From: Desulfurococcales archaeon
Lineage (GTDB): Archaea > Thermoproteota > Thermoprotei_A > Sulfolobales > NBVN01
Length of the DNA: 10,261 nt
Assembly: GCA_027061705.1 (NCBI GenBank)
Contig: JAMOVB010000067.1
Span: 1-10,261, forward strand
Direction of reading: 5' to 3'
Of the stretch, positions 1-5,881 are shown piece after piece. Numbering within the stretch: position 1 is the stretch's first letter; each line of letters starts with the position of its first letter. A program made the position numbers and the translations under genes. A model generated the notes under the pieces. It ran no database searches. It was not told the origin of the DNA and was given only the letters and a program-made list of their open reading frames with translations.

Positions 1-663
1 CCTGTCTAGCTCCGCAGCCCTCCTAGCGACATAGCCGATTAGCACCCTAATACCCACCTCCGCGGGTACGTCTGTCTTGATCAGACGCGTATCGTACTTT
101 CTAGAGCCGGCCACCCACTTGACGCCGAACAGCGGGGCAGTGTCGGTTGCGGTAATTCCCAGTGCCCCACCTCTTCTCACAGCCCATAACGCCCCCCTTA
201 CGTAAGGGGCTGGCGACCCGAAGGGATCCACATCTATAAAGCTAAAGGTCCTTCCAAGAGATTTGAAGAGATACATCAAGGCGTTAGCGTCTAGCCTAGT
301 CGCACGGACTTTAGAGCTTATGTTATTTAGAGTGATGTTCTCAATAATCAGCTTATGGGCATCTTCGCTTATATCGTTAGCTATGGCGCAGTCAACCTCA
401 GGCACCTCTAGCGCGTATCTAATTGCTCTAACACCTGTTCCGGCTAGCGCATCAAGGACTTTTATTGGGCGCGGGAATACCTTAGCCAGCACTTTAAGGG
501 CTAGGGTAGAGATATCTCTGTTAAATACCTGCTTGGGATTATAGAACACGGGCGCCCAGGATGGCTCATACACCCCATCAGGTCTCACGTACTTGCGTGG
601 GTTAGGCACCTTAAGCCTAGCCTTACCTTCATTGATAACGATGTAATCCTCCACATCCAGCAC
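1..663 (-). CDS. trm1: tRNA (guanine26-N2)-dimethyltransferase Trm1, partial (C-terminus off window)
   Basis: This is the first 221 codons of Trm1, which uses S-adenosylmethionine to make N2,N2-dimethylguanosine at tRNA position 26. I translated the minus strand directly. It shows the family block YNPKQVFNRDIS (residues 41-52), the SAM-binding loop DALAGTGVRAIRY (71-83), the catalytic DPFGSPAPY (146-154) and TATDTAPL (171-178). The chosen start is GTG at 663-661, because an in-frame TAG lies two codons upstream; GTG at 654-652 is the alternative. A TATA-like box about 30 bases ahead gives an almost leaderless mRNA. After TAPL the protein reads FGVKWVAGSRKYDTR, where I remember a Cys-Gly-His/Arg-Pro pattern in other archaeal Trm1, so this segment looks divergent. 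The C-terminal domain is outside the window. The family call is very safe. Confidence 0.93.
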   Translation of the reverse strand, partial: MLDVEDYIVINEGKARLKVPNPRKYVRPDGVYEPSWAPVFYNPKQVFNRDISTLALKVLAKVFPRPIKVLDALAGTGVRAIRYALEVPEVDCAIANDISEDAHKLIIENITLNNISSKVRATRLDANALMYLFKSLGRTFSFIDVDPFGSPAPYVRGALWAVRRGGALGITATDTAPLFGVKWVAGSRKYDTRLIKTDVPAEVGIRVLIGYVARRAAELDR

Positions 664-688
664 CGACTAGCTGATGAGTAGCAGTTAA

Positions 689-700
689 GAAAATTTAAGG
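689..700 (-). promoter_or_regulatory. Probable TATA box of trm1
   Basis: The minus strand reads CCTTAAATTTTC between the tfb stop at 717 and the trm1 GTG at 663. A start of transcription about 25 bases downstream would fall near 668-671, leaving a leader of only 5-8 bases, as is common in crenarchaea. No Shine-Dalgarno is seen ahead of the GTG, which agrees with a near-leaderless message. Assigned by eye only. Confidence 0.45.
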
Positions 701-716
701 GTAGTTCGTGCTAACG

Positions 717-1607
717 CTACACGTCAACAACGATTACAAGGTTGTCTATTAGATCCCTATACCTGTTCCTTATGGTGACTTCCGACACGTCTACCTTTCT
801 GGAAACTTCCTTCTGCGTCTTCCTCTCGTCCAGCAGTATCGACGCTATGTAGAGTGAGGCAGCAGCAACGCCTCTGGGGCCCTTACCCGAAGTTAGGCCG
901 CATTTTTTGGCTACGGATATTATCTTTAATGCGAGCAAGGCTGACTGTTTGGAGAGGCCTAAGCTATTAGCCATAAGCTCTACGTACTGCCTTGGATCCA
1001 TGGGCTTCACCTTAACTGCGACGTCAGTATCCCTCCTTATCTTCATCTCAGCCCTCCATAACTCCTGAAGAGTTACCATACATCTCCTTGCTATATCGCT
1101 TTTACTCACCGGCGTGTCAAGATTCTTCGTTGCTATGAGTATTGCTGCAGCAACCATGGCCCGTAGGTTCTTCTTCTTTATCAGTCCCTTACTATAGAGC
1201 TTCTTTATGAGCCTGCCAGCCTCCTCACGCAACTCGTTAGCATTAGGTAGGTTAAGGCTGCCTATAACGCTGTTCATCGTCTTTAACGCCTTAACAAGCC
1301 TCCTATTCCTGCTTGAGATCCTTATACCTCTGTTTATACGGGAGAGCTTCCTACCTATAGGTGTTCTCCTATCGACTATCGAATGCATTCCATCATCATG
1401 CACCTTACTCGTAAGGGGCGCGCCAACACGCTTCTTAGATATTAAGTCATCGTGGCTAAACACCCTCCACTCAGGCCCATAATCAACCATGTGATCCTCT
1501 AGAACCTCTCCCGTCTCAACACATACTACCTCCCCACGCACTTCATCGAAAACTATCGACTCAGGAGGGCAACGGGGTGTGAATGGAGCGCTATCCACTG
1601 AAATCAC
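717..1607 (-). CDS. tfb: Transcription initiation factor TFB (TFIIB family), divergent form
   Basis: TFB bridges TBP, the BRE element and RNA polymerase at archaeal promoters. The 296-residue protein has an N-terminal zinc-ribbon region (13-40), the B-reader signature GPEWRVF (44-50), a conserved RVGAPL...HDDGMHS block (60-76), a first cyclin fold (about 100-190) and a second (about 203-293). The last has the BRE-reading helix-turn-helix TQKEVS...VTIRNRYRDL (264-286). Two of the four expected zinc Cys are absent: CPPES at 13-17 and CVETG at 29-33. Between GRKL (85-88) and RGIRI (93-97) about 12 residues present in the Sulfolobus protein I remember are missing, and its RGRS loop is KKKN here. 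The start is GTG at 1607-1605, overlapping the gar1 stop as GTGA, so translation is probably coupled. It may be the main TFB or a paralogue. Confidence 0.93.
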   Translation of the reverse strand: MISVDSAPFTPRCPPESIVFDEVRGEVVCVETGEVLEDHMVDYGPEWRVFSHDDLISKKRVGAPLTSKVHDDGMHSIVDRRTPIGRKLSRINRGIRISSRNRRLVKALKTMNSVIGSLNLPNANELREEAGRLIKKLYSKGLIKKKNLRAMVAAAILIATKNLDTPVSKSDIARRCMVTLQELWRAEMKIRRDTDVAVKVKPMDPRQYVELMANSLGLSKQSALLALKIISVAKKCGLTSGKGPRGVAAASLYIASILLDERKTQKEVSRKVDVSEVTIRNRYRDLIDNLVIVVDV

Positions 1608-1870
1608 TTCCTACCACCTCTCCTCCTTCTCCTCGGCCTAGGCTTAATGAATAGAACTTCAGAATCCCTAAGGCTAACATCAGGCTTAAACGGCTTAACA
1701 ACAGCAAAGGGCTTGTTTACAGGCCCTATTACATCCGTAAGCACCCCTACCTCAACACCTCCTGCTGTAACCACTAGACTGCCTAGCCTTGGTGGTTTAG
1801 GAAGTGTCATTCTAACGATTAACTCTCCTGTAAACGCCTTATGAATAAAATAACCTAACTTTAAAGCCAT
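1604..1870 (-). CDS. gar1: H/ACA ribonucleoprotein subunit Gar1
   Basis: Gar1 is a core protein of H/ACA guide RNPs, which convert uridine to pseudouridine in rRNA. It binds the Cbf5 catalytic subunit and helps substrate turnover. The 88-residue protein is a small beta-barrel with the family stretch VGVLTDVIGPVNKPFAVVKP (residues 41-60) and a basic tail rich in Arg and Gly (PRPRRRRRGGRK), reminiscent of eukaryotic GAR repeats. The ATG at 1870-1868 has a strong Shine-Dalgarno GAGGAGGGGG at 1884-1875 and a TATA-like box further up. The stop overlaps the tfb start by four bases, making a two-gene operon. The gar1-tfb link is, from memory, seen in other crenarchaea. Length and motifs match the archaeal family. 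Confidence 0.93.
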   Translation of the reverse strand: MALKLGYFIHKAFTGELIVRMTLPKPPRLGSLVVTAGGVEVGVLTDVIGPVNKPFAVVKPFKPDVSLRDSEVLFIKPRPRRRRRGGRK

Positions 1871-1916
1871 GATTTCCCCCTCCTCAAGTAGTTTTTAATA
1901 TGCTAATTATTTAAGT
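1871..1916 (-). promoter_or_regulatory. gar1-tfb promoter and ribosome binding site
   Basis: On the minus strand a TATA-like CTTAAATAAT (1914-1905) is followed about 25 bases on by a likely transcription start near 1886, and then by the Shine-Dalgarno GAGGAGGGGG (1884-1875), four bases before the gar1 ATG. The strong Shine-Dalgarno contrasts with the nearly leaderless genes nearby. A second AT-rich stretch, TATTAAAAAC (1900-1891), could instead act in the opposite direction. Confidence 0.5.
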
Positions 1917-2020
1917 GGCGGGACCCTTGAAAGGTAAAGGTATTAGCGCCGCGTATTTCGAAATACCGCACACTGATCTAAAGTGAGTGTGCTTAGTATT
2001 ACATTTTTTATGAAGTTTTT
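1891..2020 (+). other. Structured intergenic segment; possible small plus-strand RNA
   Basis: The 177-base gap between SRP19 and gar1 holds no ORF of note. On the plus strand a TATA-like GTTTTTAATA (1891-1900) would start RNA near 1921. Then come a perfect 14-base palindrome (GTATTTCGAAATAC, 1953-1966), which competes with a GGTATT/AATACC pairing (1939-1944 with 1962-1967); a hairpin GCACACT/AGTGTGC (1968-1974 with 1986-1992); ACA at 2001-2003; and T-runs at 2004-2009 and 2016-2020 that could end transcription. The hairpin loop is flanked by TGA on both sides, loosely like an L7Ae-binding k-loop. The gap could equally be plain AT-rich spacer with chance inverted repeats. Confidence 0.25.
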
Positions 2021-2047
2021 ATTACTGAATAAAATTTCTTCAGAAGG

Positions 2048-2344
2048 CTATCCGCTCTCAAGGGATTTTAAAGCTTTGGCAATTTTCTTAATTACTTCCT
2101 CCTTACTTATTTTTTGATCGCTCTCGGGAACATTAACTATTATTCTGAACCCGTGGGACGAAAACCAAATCCGCGGATAACGTTTATCGCTCTCTACCTC
2201 GCACTCGAATCCGGCATCCCTGCAAGCCCTAAGCAGCAGGTCGGGGGAGAGCCTCTTTGAGGCAAGGTTGAGGGGCACGCGGCGCCCCTTACTTCTGGGT
2301 AAACGCGAGTCAAAGTACTCCGGCCAAATCACGTACTGCGGCAT
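2048..2344 (-). CDS. srp19: Signal recognition particle protein SRP19
   Basis: SRP19 binds the tips of helices 6 and 8 of 7S RNA and prepares the site where SRP54 docks, for co-translational targeting to the membrane. The 98-residue protein opens with the strongly conserved block VIWPEYFDSRLPRSKGRRVP (residues 5-24), continues with LASKRLSPDLLLRACRDAGF and RYPRIWFSSHGFRIIV, and has a short Lys-rich helical tail (KISKEEVIKKIAKALKSL). Length is normal. The ATG at 2344-2342 has no clear Shine-Dalgarno; an upstream ATG at 2363-2361 is out of frame. It follows eS8 on the same strand, separated by 38 bases carrying its own TATA-like box, so it may be read both from that box and by read-through from eS8. 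Confidence 0.95.
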   Translation of the reverse strand: MPQYVIWPEYFDSRLPRSKGRRVPLNLASKRLSPDLLLRACRDAGFECEVESDKRYPRIWFSSHGFRIIVNVPESDQKISKEEVIKKIAKALKSLESG

Positions 2345-2376
2345 TCGCTAACCCTAGATTCATGTTTACAACGAGT

Positions 2377-2387
2377 ATTTTATTAAG
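2377..2387 (-). promoter_or_regulatory. Probable TATA box of srp19, overlapping the eS8 stop
   Basis: The minus strand reads CTTAATAAAAT across the TAA stop of the eS8 gene (2385-2383). A transcription start about 25 bases downstream lies near 2357, leaving a leader of about 13 bases before the srp19 ATG. Placement by eye only. Confidence 0.4.
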
Positions 2388-2793
2388 TGGCCTGTGCCTC
2401 ACCTTCCTTCCTCTCTATGAGGACGGCGTTAACGGTCCCGTCTTGACCTGGGCGCGATGTGACTCTAGCTATACCTATTGAAGTCTCTATTATCGCGCCC
2501 TTAGTTATGATGTTCCTTCTGGCATACTCTCTATTCGCCTGCGTTTCAATCACGCGTATTATCTCAACCTTCTGTGCCTTGCCGGTCTCGGGGTCGAGCA
2601 CGTTGGCATGCTTAGTTCTCTTAACCCTTACTTTAACATTACCTCCCCTAACCCTGATGACCTCTATTTTCTCTTTATCACTAACTGTGGTGAGTGTCGG
2701 GAAGCGTCCTAACTCATACTTCCTAGCCTTCCTATGAGGTCTCCTCCTCCCACCGGAGACTTTCTTTAAGTCCTTCCCCTGGTATATCCCCAT
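2383..2793 (-). CDS. rps8e: Small ribosomal subunit protein eS8
   Basis: This is an archaeal/eukaryotic-type protein of the 30S subunit. The 136-residue sequence has the family start [33 protein letters not shown], the [11 protein letters not shown] block (residues 47-57), [18 protein letters not shown] (64-81), and the near-invariant end [36 protein letters not shown] (92-127). Length is typical for archaea, which lack the internal expansion found in eukaryotes. The ATG at 2793-2791 has only a weak Shine-Dalgarno-like CGGGGCG and a TATA-like box about 35 bases upstream. SRP19 follows on the same strand, and the cis-prenyltransferase is divergent. Confidence 0.97.
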   Translation of the reverse strand: MGIYQGKDLKKVSGGRRRPHRKARKYELGRFPTLTTVSDKEKIEVIRVRGGNVKVRVKRTKHANVLDPETGKAQKVEIIRVIETQANREYARRNIITKGAIIETSIGIARVTSRPGQDGTVNAVLIERKEGEAQAT

Positions 2794-2823
2794 ATCAGCG
2801 CCCCGAAGGTTGTGGGCAGAATT

Positions 2824-2834
2824 CCTTAAAAACT
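2824..2834. promoter_or_regulatory. Shared divergent TATA region between eS8 and cis-prenyltransferase
   Basis: The 66 bases between the two divergent starts hold a single AT-rich core, CCTTAAAAACT on the plus strand. Read plus, TTAAAAA (2826-2832) predicts a transcript start near 2852, eight bases before the prenyltransferase ATG. Read minus, TTTTTAAG (2832-2825) predicts a start near 2805, about 12 bases before the eS8 ATG. No other TATA-like stretch is visible, so one element may serve both directions. Confidence 0.4.
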
Positions 2835-2859
2835 TTCAAGAACTAGAGGTCTGGGAGGC

Positions 2860-3702
2860 ATGCCGAGCACCGGTAAGAGAAGAGTGGTAGCATCAGTTCT
2901 CAAGAGGTTGCAGACTGTCATAGCTCCACTTATGAAGCCTGTCTATAAGATCTATGAGCTTTGGCTGTGGTCACAGATATCGGGCGGCCCCATACCGAAG
3001 CACGTCGCTATAATACCTGACGGTAACCGGAGATGGGCTAGGTATCTTGGCTTCGACCCTATAGAGGGGCATGAATACGGTTATGAGAGGTTGCGTGAGG
3101 TTCTTGACTGGATTTGGGATCTGGGTGTCAAGGCTGTAACGATATACGCGATGTCGTATGAGAACTGCATGAAGAGATCCCCGAGGGAGCGGGCTCACCT
3201 ACTTTCATTATTGGAGAAAGGAATACAGGAACTCCTAGACAATGAGGTGGATAGGAGGAAGGTTAAGGTTAAATTCATAGGGAGGCTCGATATAGTTCCA
3301 GAGCGCCTCAGAAGGAAGATGCGTGAAGTTGAGGATTACAGCAGCAAGTATAGTGACAGGTACTTAAATATAGCGGTATGTTACGGTGGCAGGCAGGAGA
3401 TAGTTTCGGCTGTGAAGCGCCTCGCTGAGGATATAATTAAGGGGGCGGTGAGGCCGGAGGATATAGATGAGGATACGTTCCGAAAGTATCTCTCAACATC
3501 ACACCTAAAACTTGACGGGCTTGACGAGCCGGATCTAGTGATCAGAACGTCTGGCGAGTTACGAGTCAGTAATTTCCTACTATGGCAGATAGCTTACAGC
3601 GAGCTCTACTTCTGCGAAGCATTCTGGCCAGAGTTCCGTAAGATAGACTTATGGAGAGCGATAAGATCCTATCAGAGGCGCGAGCGCAGGTTCGGTAAGT
3701 AA
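2860..3702 (+). CDS. uppS: cis-Prenyltransferase (undecaprenyl/dolichyl diphosphate synthase family)
   Basis: The enzyme adds isopentenyl diphosphate units in cis to an allylic diphosphate, making the long polyprenyl diphosphate used in archaea as dolichyl carrier for N-glycosylation. In 280 residues it shows HVAIIPDGNRRWAR (48-61) with the metal-binding Asp54, GH (70-71), the TIYAMSYEN segment (94-102) followed by RSP, KFIGRL (138-143), LNIAVCYGGRQEI (169-181), and DLVIRTSGELRVSNFLLWQIAYSELYF (225-251). An N-terminal arm of about 45 residues ending IYELWLWSQISGGPIP resembles dolichol-type rather than bacterial enzymes. GGGAGG (2853-2858) sits only one base before the ATG, too close to work as a normal Shine-Dalgarno; the TATA position suggests a very short leader. 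Chain length made cannot be read from sequence. It ends 11 bases from the convergent DUF373 gene. Confidence 0.94.
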   Translation: MPSTGKRRVVASVLKRLQTVIAPLMKPVYKIYELWLWSQISGGPIPKHVAIIPDGNRRWARYLGFDPIEGHEYGYERLREVLDWIWDLGVKAVTIYAMSYENCMKRSPRERAHLLSLLEKGIQELLDNEVDRRKVKVKFIGRLDIVPERLRRKMREVEDYSSKYSDRYLNIAVCYGGRQEIVSAVKRLAEDIIKGAVRPEDIDEDTFRKYLSTSHLKLDGLDEPDLVIRTSGELRVSNFLLWQIAYSELYFCEAFWPEFRKIDLWRAIRSYQRRERRFGK

Positions 3703-3713
3703 ATCACTAATCC

Positions 3714-4793
3714 TTATATCAGCTCCTTCTCAATAGCGTACATTGTGACGGACACAGTCATTATTATTCCGATATAGAGTATTAGTGTCTGTATCAGGTA
3801 GTTCTCATTAAGTAGTTTCATAATCGTGCTGAGGTTAGTTGTGCCCGAGTCTATTATTATTCGAGCCATGTTAGAGAAGAACTGATATATTATTGCAAGT
3901 ATCGCTAGAGCCATGACCTCTCGCCAAACCTTAAAGGATCTTCTCAAAATTCTGAATGCCATCCTCCCAGCTATTATGGGTACTGCCGACACTATAGCGT
4001 AGGGCAGTATGTTGTTTATGTACATAGCTATTGAGAGTATGTCAGTTGAGAAGTCGCGTGAGTAGAGCGTAGTGTATGTTATCACAGCGGTTAGGCTAAG
4101 TGAGATTAGGGTTAACATTATCGAAACCTTCATAATAGGTGATATCCTCCACCACTTGGATATCTCCGAGCTTATTCCGAAGCCCTTCACTATGAAGGCA
4201 AGGCCAAGTATGGTCAGCGTTATTGCTGAGGCGTACCTGCTGTAAGGGCTATTGGCAACAACCACGTAGGTGAGTATGAGGAGCCCGGGGAGCCCTAGGA
4301 AGAATCTGGCGAATCTCTTCTCCTCAAGCGCTTTCTTAAGGTATCTCCCGAGCAGAACGTAAGTTTCCTCTACACCACGTAGTTGCTCCACCACAACCTT
4401 CTCTACTGCTGCGACCTTAATCATAGACTCAACTATAGGCATTACGGACTCGTCCTCAGCGCTATCAACAACTACCACTGCTGACGTGGCGCCTGAAGCG
4501 TTTATGACGTACTGCAGCTGCTCCCTTAACTTAAGCCCCGCTCTCGAACCTCCCTTCTCATGCCCTGCAACTATAGCTACATCAACATCTCTTCCATCCT
4601 CCTTAAGCTCTCGGTAGACCCTCAACGCTGTGAATAGCGTGTTAAGGTCTGCATCCTGGGGTCTAGCGAGCGCGTACCGCTCGGCTGCTCGTAATACGCC
4701 CTCATACCCAAGTACAGGGGTTTTAATCCCAACCCTACCTAAGTCATCGTCAAAATCTATGGCTAGTACCAAGGTTTTCTCCACTGATCCCAT
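3714..4793 (-). CDS. DUF373 family integral membrane protein
   Basis: This conserved archaeal membrane protein has no established function. The first 160 residues are a soluble domain with the family signatures AIDFDDDLGRVGIKTPVLGYEG (11-32, split by acidic DDD at 15-17), ARPQDADLNTLFTAL (43-57) and DSAEDESVMPIVES (110-123). The clustered acidic residues suggest metal or nucleotide binding, which is only a guess. About six membrane spans follow (roughly 163-181, 188-204, 222-243, 252-276, 291-312, 333-354), with basic loops such as RILRRSFKVWR. No signal peptide is present, so the N-terminal domain is probably cytoplasmic. The ATG at 4793-4791 has Shine-Dalgarno GGGGGA four bases upstream (4803-4798) and a TATA-like TTAATTTAAT (4855-4846). 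It converges on the cis-prenyltransferase gene. Confidence 0.85.
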   Translation of the reverse strand: MGSVEKTLVLAIDFDDDLGRVGIKTPVLGYEGVLRAAERYALARPQDADLNTLFTALRVYRELKEDGRDVDVAIVAGHEKGGSRAGLKLREQLQYVINASGATSAVVVVDSAEDESVMPIVESMIKVAAVEKVVVEQLRGVEETYVLLGRYLKKALEEKRFARFFLGLPGLLILTYVVVANSPYSRYASAITLTILGLAFIVKGFGISSEISKWWRISPIMKVSIMLTLISLSLTAVITYTTLYSRDFSTDILSIAMYINNILPYAIVSAVPIIAGRMAFRILRRSFKVWREVMALAILAIIYQFFSNMARIIIDSGTTNLSTIMKLLNENYLIQTLILYIGIIMTVSVTMYAIEKELI

Positions 4794-4796
4794 CAG

Positions 4797-4855
4797 CTCC
4801 CCCTACTCACTAACCAACCGATAATGAATTCACGTAGGCAACCTAATTAAATTAA
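4797..4855 (-). promoter_or_regulatory. DUF373 gene promoter and ribosome binding site
   Basis: The minus strand shows TTAATTTAAT at 4855-4846, a predicted transcript start near 4825, and GGGGGA at 4803-4798, four bases before the ATG at 4793. This is one of the few genes here with a leader long enough for normal Shine-Dalgarno use. Confidence 0.45.
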
Positions 4856-4885
4856 CTTACGGGTGGGCCTAGGGAGGTATTATGC

Positions 4886-4918
4886 GGCGATGGGTTATTG
4901 GTGAGCTTCCCCATCGCC
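4886..4918 (-). other. 9-bp inverted repeat across the stop codon of the coiled-coil gene
   Basis: GGCGATGGG (4886-4894) and CCCATCGCC (4910-4918) pair perfectly around a 15-base loop containing the TAA stop (4897-4895). On the minus-strand mRNA this makes a GC-rich hairpin at the end of the message. No U-run follows, so it is not a standard terminator. It might protect or mark the 3' end; chance is also possible. Confidence 0.35.
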
Positions 4919-5794
4919 TTCTTCGCCCATTCCATAAAGAACCTTCAGATCCTCTATGGTGAGCCTCTTACCCTCCTTGAGCTTGCGCTCAGCCTCCTTC
5001 CTCTTCCTGCTGAGTATAGCCTCCTCTATGGCTTTCTTACGCCCTAACCTTATCTCCCTAAGCTTCTGCTGAACTTCCCGATATTGCGGTATTAGGGTGT
5101 TGAGCTTCTCGGTTAATTCAGCGAGTTTCTGCGCGTTTGCCCTTATGACCTCATTCTTCTCGTCGATTTGCTTCTGCACGTTGCCTATCTCTTCCTTAAG
5201 TCCTCCGATCTTAGCTCTAATGCTGTTCATTCTCTCGCTTAATTCACCTATTTTCTTATTGAGATCGTTAAGCTCTATTACGAGACTCTTTAGCTCGGCT
5301 CTAAGCTCCTTACACTCTTCATAAGCCTTCCTAGCCTCAAGCGCTTTCTCAAGCAGCGCTTCAAGCCGCGCTATCTCCCTTATTATCCTATTCTCCTCCT
5401 CTAGAGGTAGCGACTCCGTTATTATCCTCCACTCCAGCCTATCTATCCTGCTTCTGATGCTACTTACTGACTTAGCGCCACTGCTCTTTATTGAGTTTAT
5501 CATGTTTCTCTTATTAAATAATTCATTCTTAACCTCGCGGATCCTCCTAATTATCTCTCTCCTTTTCTCTATAAGGGTCTGGCGCTCCTGCCTTAACGCA
5601 TTAAGAGATTCTCTAAGGTTGCGTAACTCGTTGCGTAATTCTTTAATGCGTTCTATAAGCTCCCTCCTAGCCGCCTTAACCTCCCTAATTTTGGCGGCGA
5701 TCTCGGCTCTCTCCCCCTTAACCTGCTTTATCTGAGCTCTTAACTCACCAATTTTCTCGAGGAGTAGCTCCTCCTCATCCCCGCCTATCGGCAA
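4895..5794 (-). CDS. Archaeal coiled-coil protein, COG1340-like
   Basis: This is a 299-residue, highly charged protein predicted to be almost entirely coiled coil (about residues 7-270), rich in Lys, Arg, Glu and Leu. A break near SSGAKSVSSIRSRID (103-117) is followed by LEWRIITESLPLEEENRIIREIARLE. It ends with a basic segment and the motif EGKRLTIEDLKVLYG, a feature I associate with the archaeal COG1340 family, whose function is unknown. No membrane span, ATPase motif or zinc hook CxxC is visible, so it is not a Rad50 or SMC protein. The start is TTG at 5794-5792: an in-frame TGA lies six codons upstream and no ATG or GTG is near. A TATA-like box lies about 40 bases ahead. It appears to be transcribed alone. 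Confidence 0.8.
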   Translation of the reverse strand: MPIGGDEEELLLEKIGELRAQIKQVKGERAEIAAKIREVKAARRELIERIKELRNELRNLRESLNALRQERQTLIEKRREIIRRIREVKNELFNKRNMINSIKSSGAKSVSSIRSRIDRLEWRIITESLPLEEENRIIREIARLEALLEKALEARKAYEECKELRAELKSLVIELNDLNKKIGELSERMNSIRAKIGGLKEEIGNVQKQIDEKNEVIRANAQKLAELTEKLNTLIPQYREVQQKLREIRLGRKKAIEEAILSRKRKEAERKLKEGKRLTIEDLKVLYGMGEEGDGEAHQ

Positions 5795-5828
5795 GACCCA
5801 AACCCTGCGTCAATGTGTTGGTGGGTTG

Positions 5829-5842
5829 GTAATATAGTTAAG
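5829..5842 (-). promoter_or_regulatory. Probable TATA box of the coiled-coil gene
   Basis: The minus strand reads CCTTAACTATATTA, about 35-48 bases ahead of the TTG start at 5794, predicting a leader of roughly 15 bases. A further AT stretch (CTTTATTTATTC, 5873-5862) lies just after the acyl-CoA synthetase stop and is T-rich on the coding strand, so it may instead help end that transcript. Confidence 0.35.
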
Positions 5843-5881
5843 GGTTTGTGTATGCATTAGTGAATAAATAAAGCGGTTGGG

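Noticed and set aside
263..544. 93-codon open frame on the plus strand
   Set aside because: It lies opposite the well-supported trm1 frame and its hydrophobic, Ser/Leu-rich product is typical of antisense reading.
671..677. CTGATGA, resembling a box C motif of a C/D guide RNA in the trm1 leader
   Set aside because: No D or D' box (CTGA) follows at a suitable distance on that strand, and no closing stem is visible.
1957..1967. TTCGAAATACC also occurs at 8549-8559, hinting at a shared operator before two genes
   Set aside because: Several 11-base matches are expected by chance in 10 kb, and the positions relative to the nearby starts differ.
1968..1992. Hairpin as a terminator of SRP19 on the minus strand
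   Set aside because: On that strand the T-rich side is missing after the hairpin; the T-runs are on the plus strand, so it could only end plus-strand RNA.
1950..1992. Possible tRNA, because of a TTCGAA stretch like a T-loop
   Set aside because: No acceptor stem, D arm or anticodon arm can be built around it on either strand.
4895..5794. Coiled-coil protein as a possible Rad50 or SMC fragment
   Set aside because: There are no Walker A/B motifs, no CxxC zinc hook and no ABC signature; the tail fits COG1340 better.
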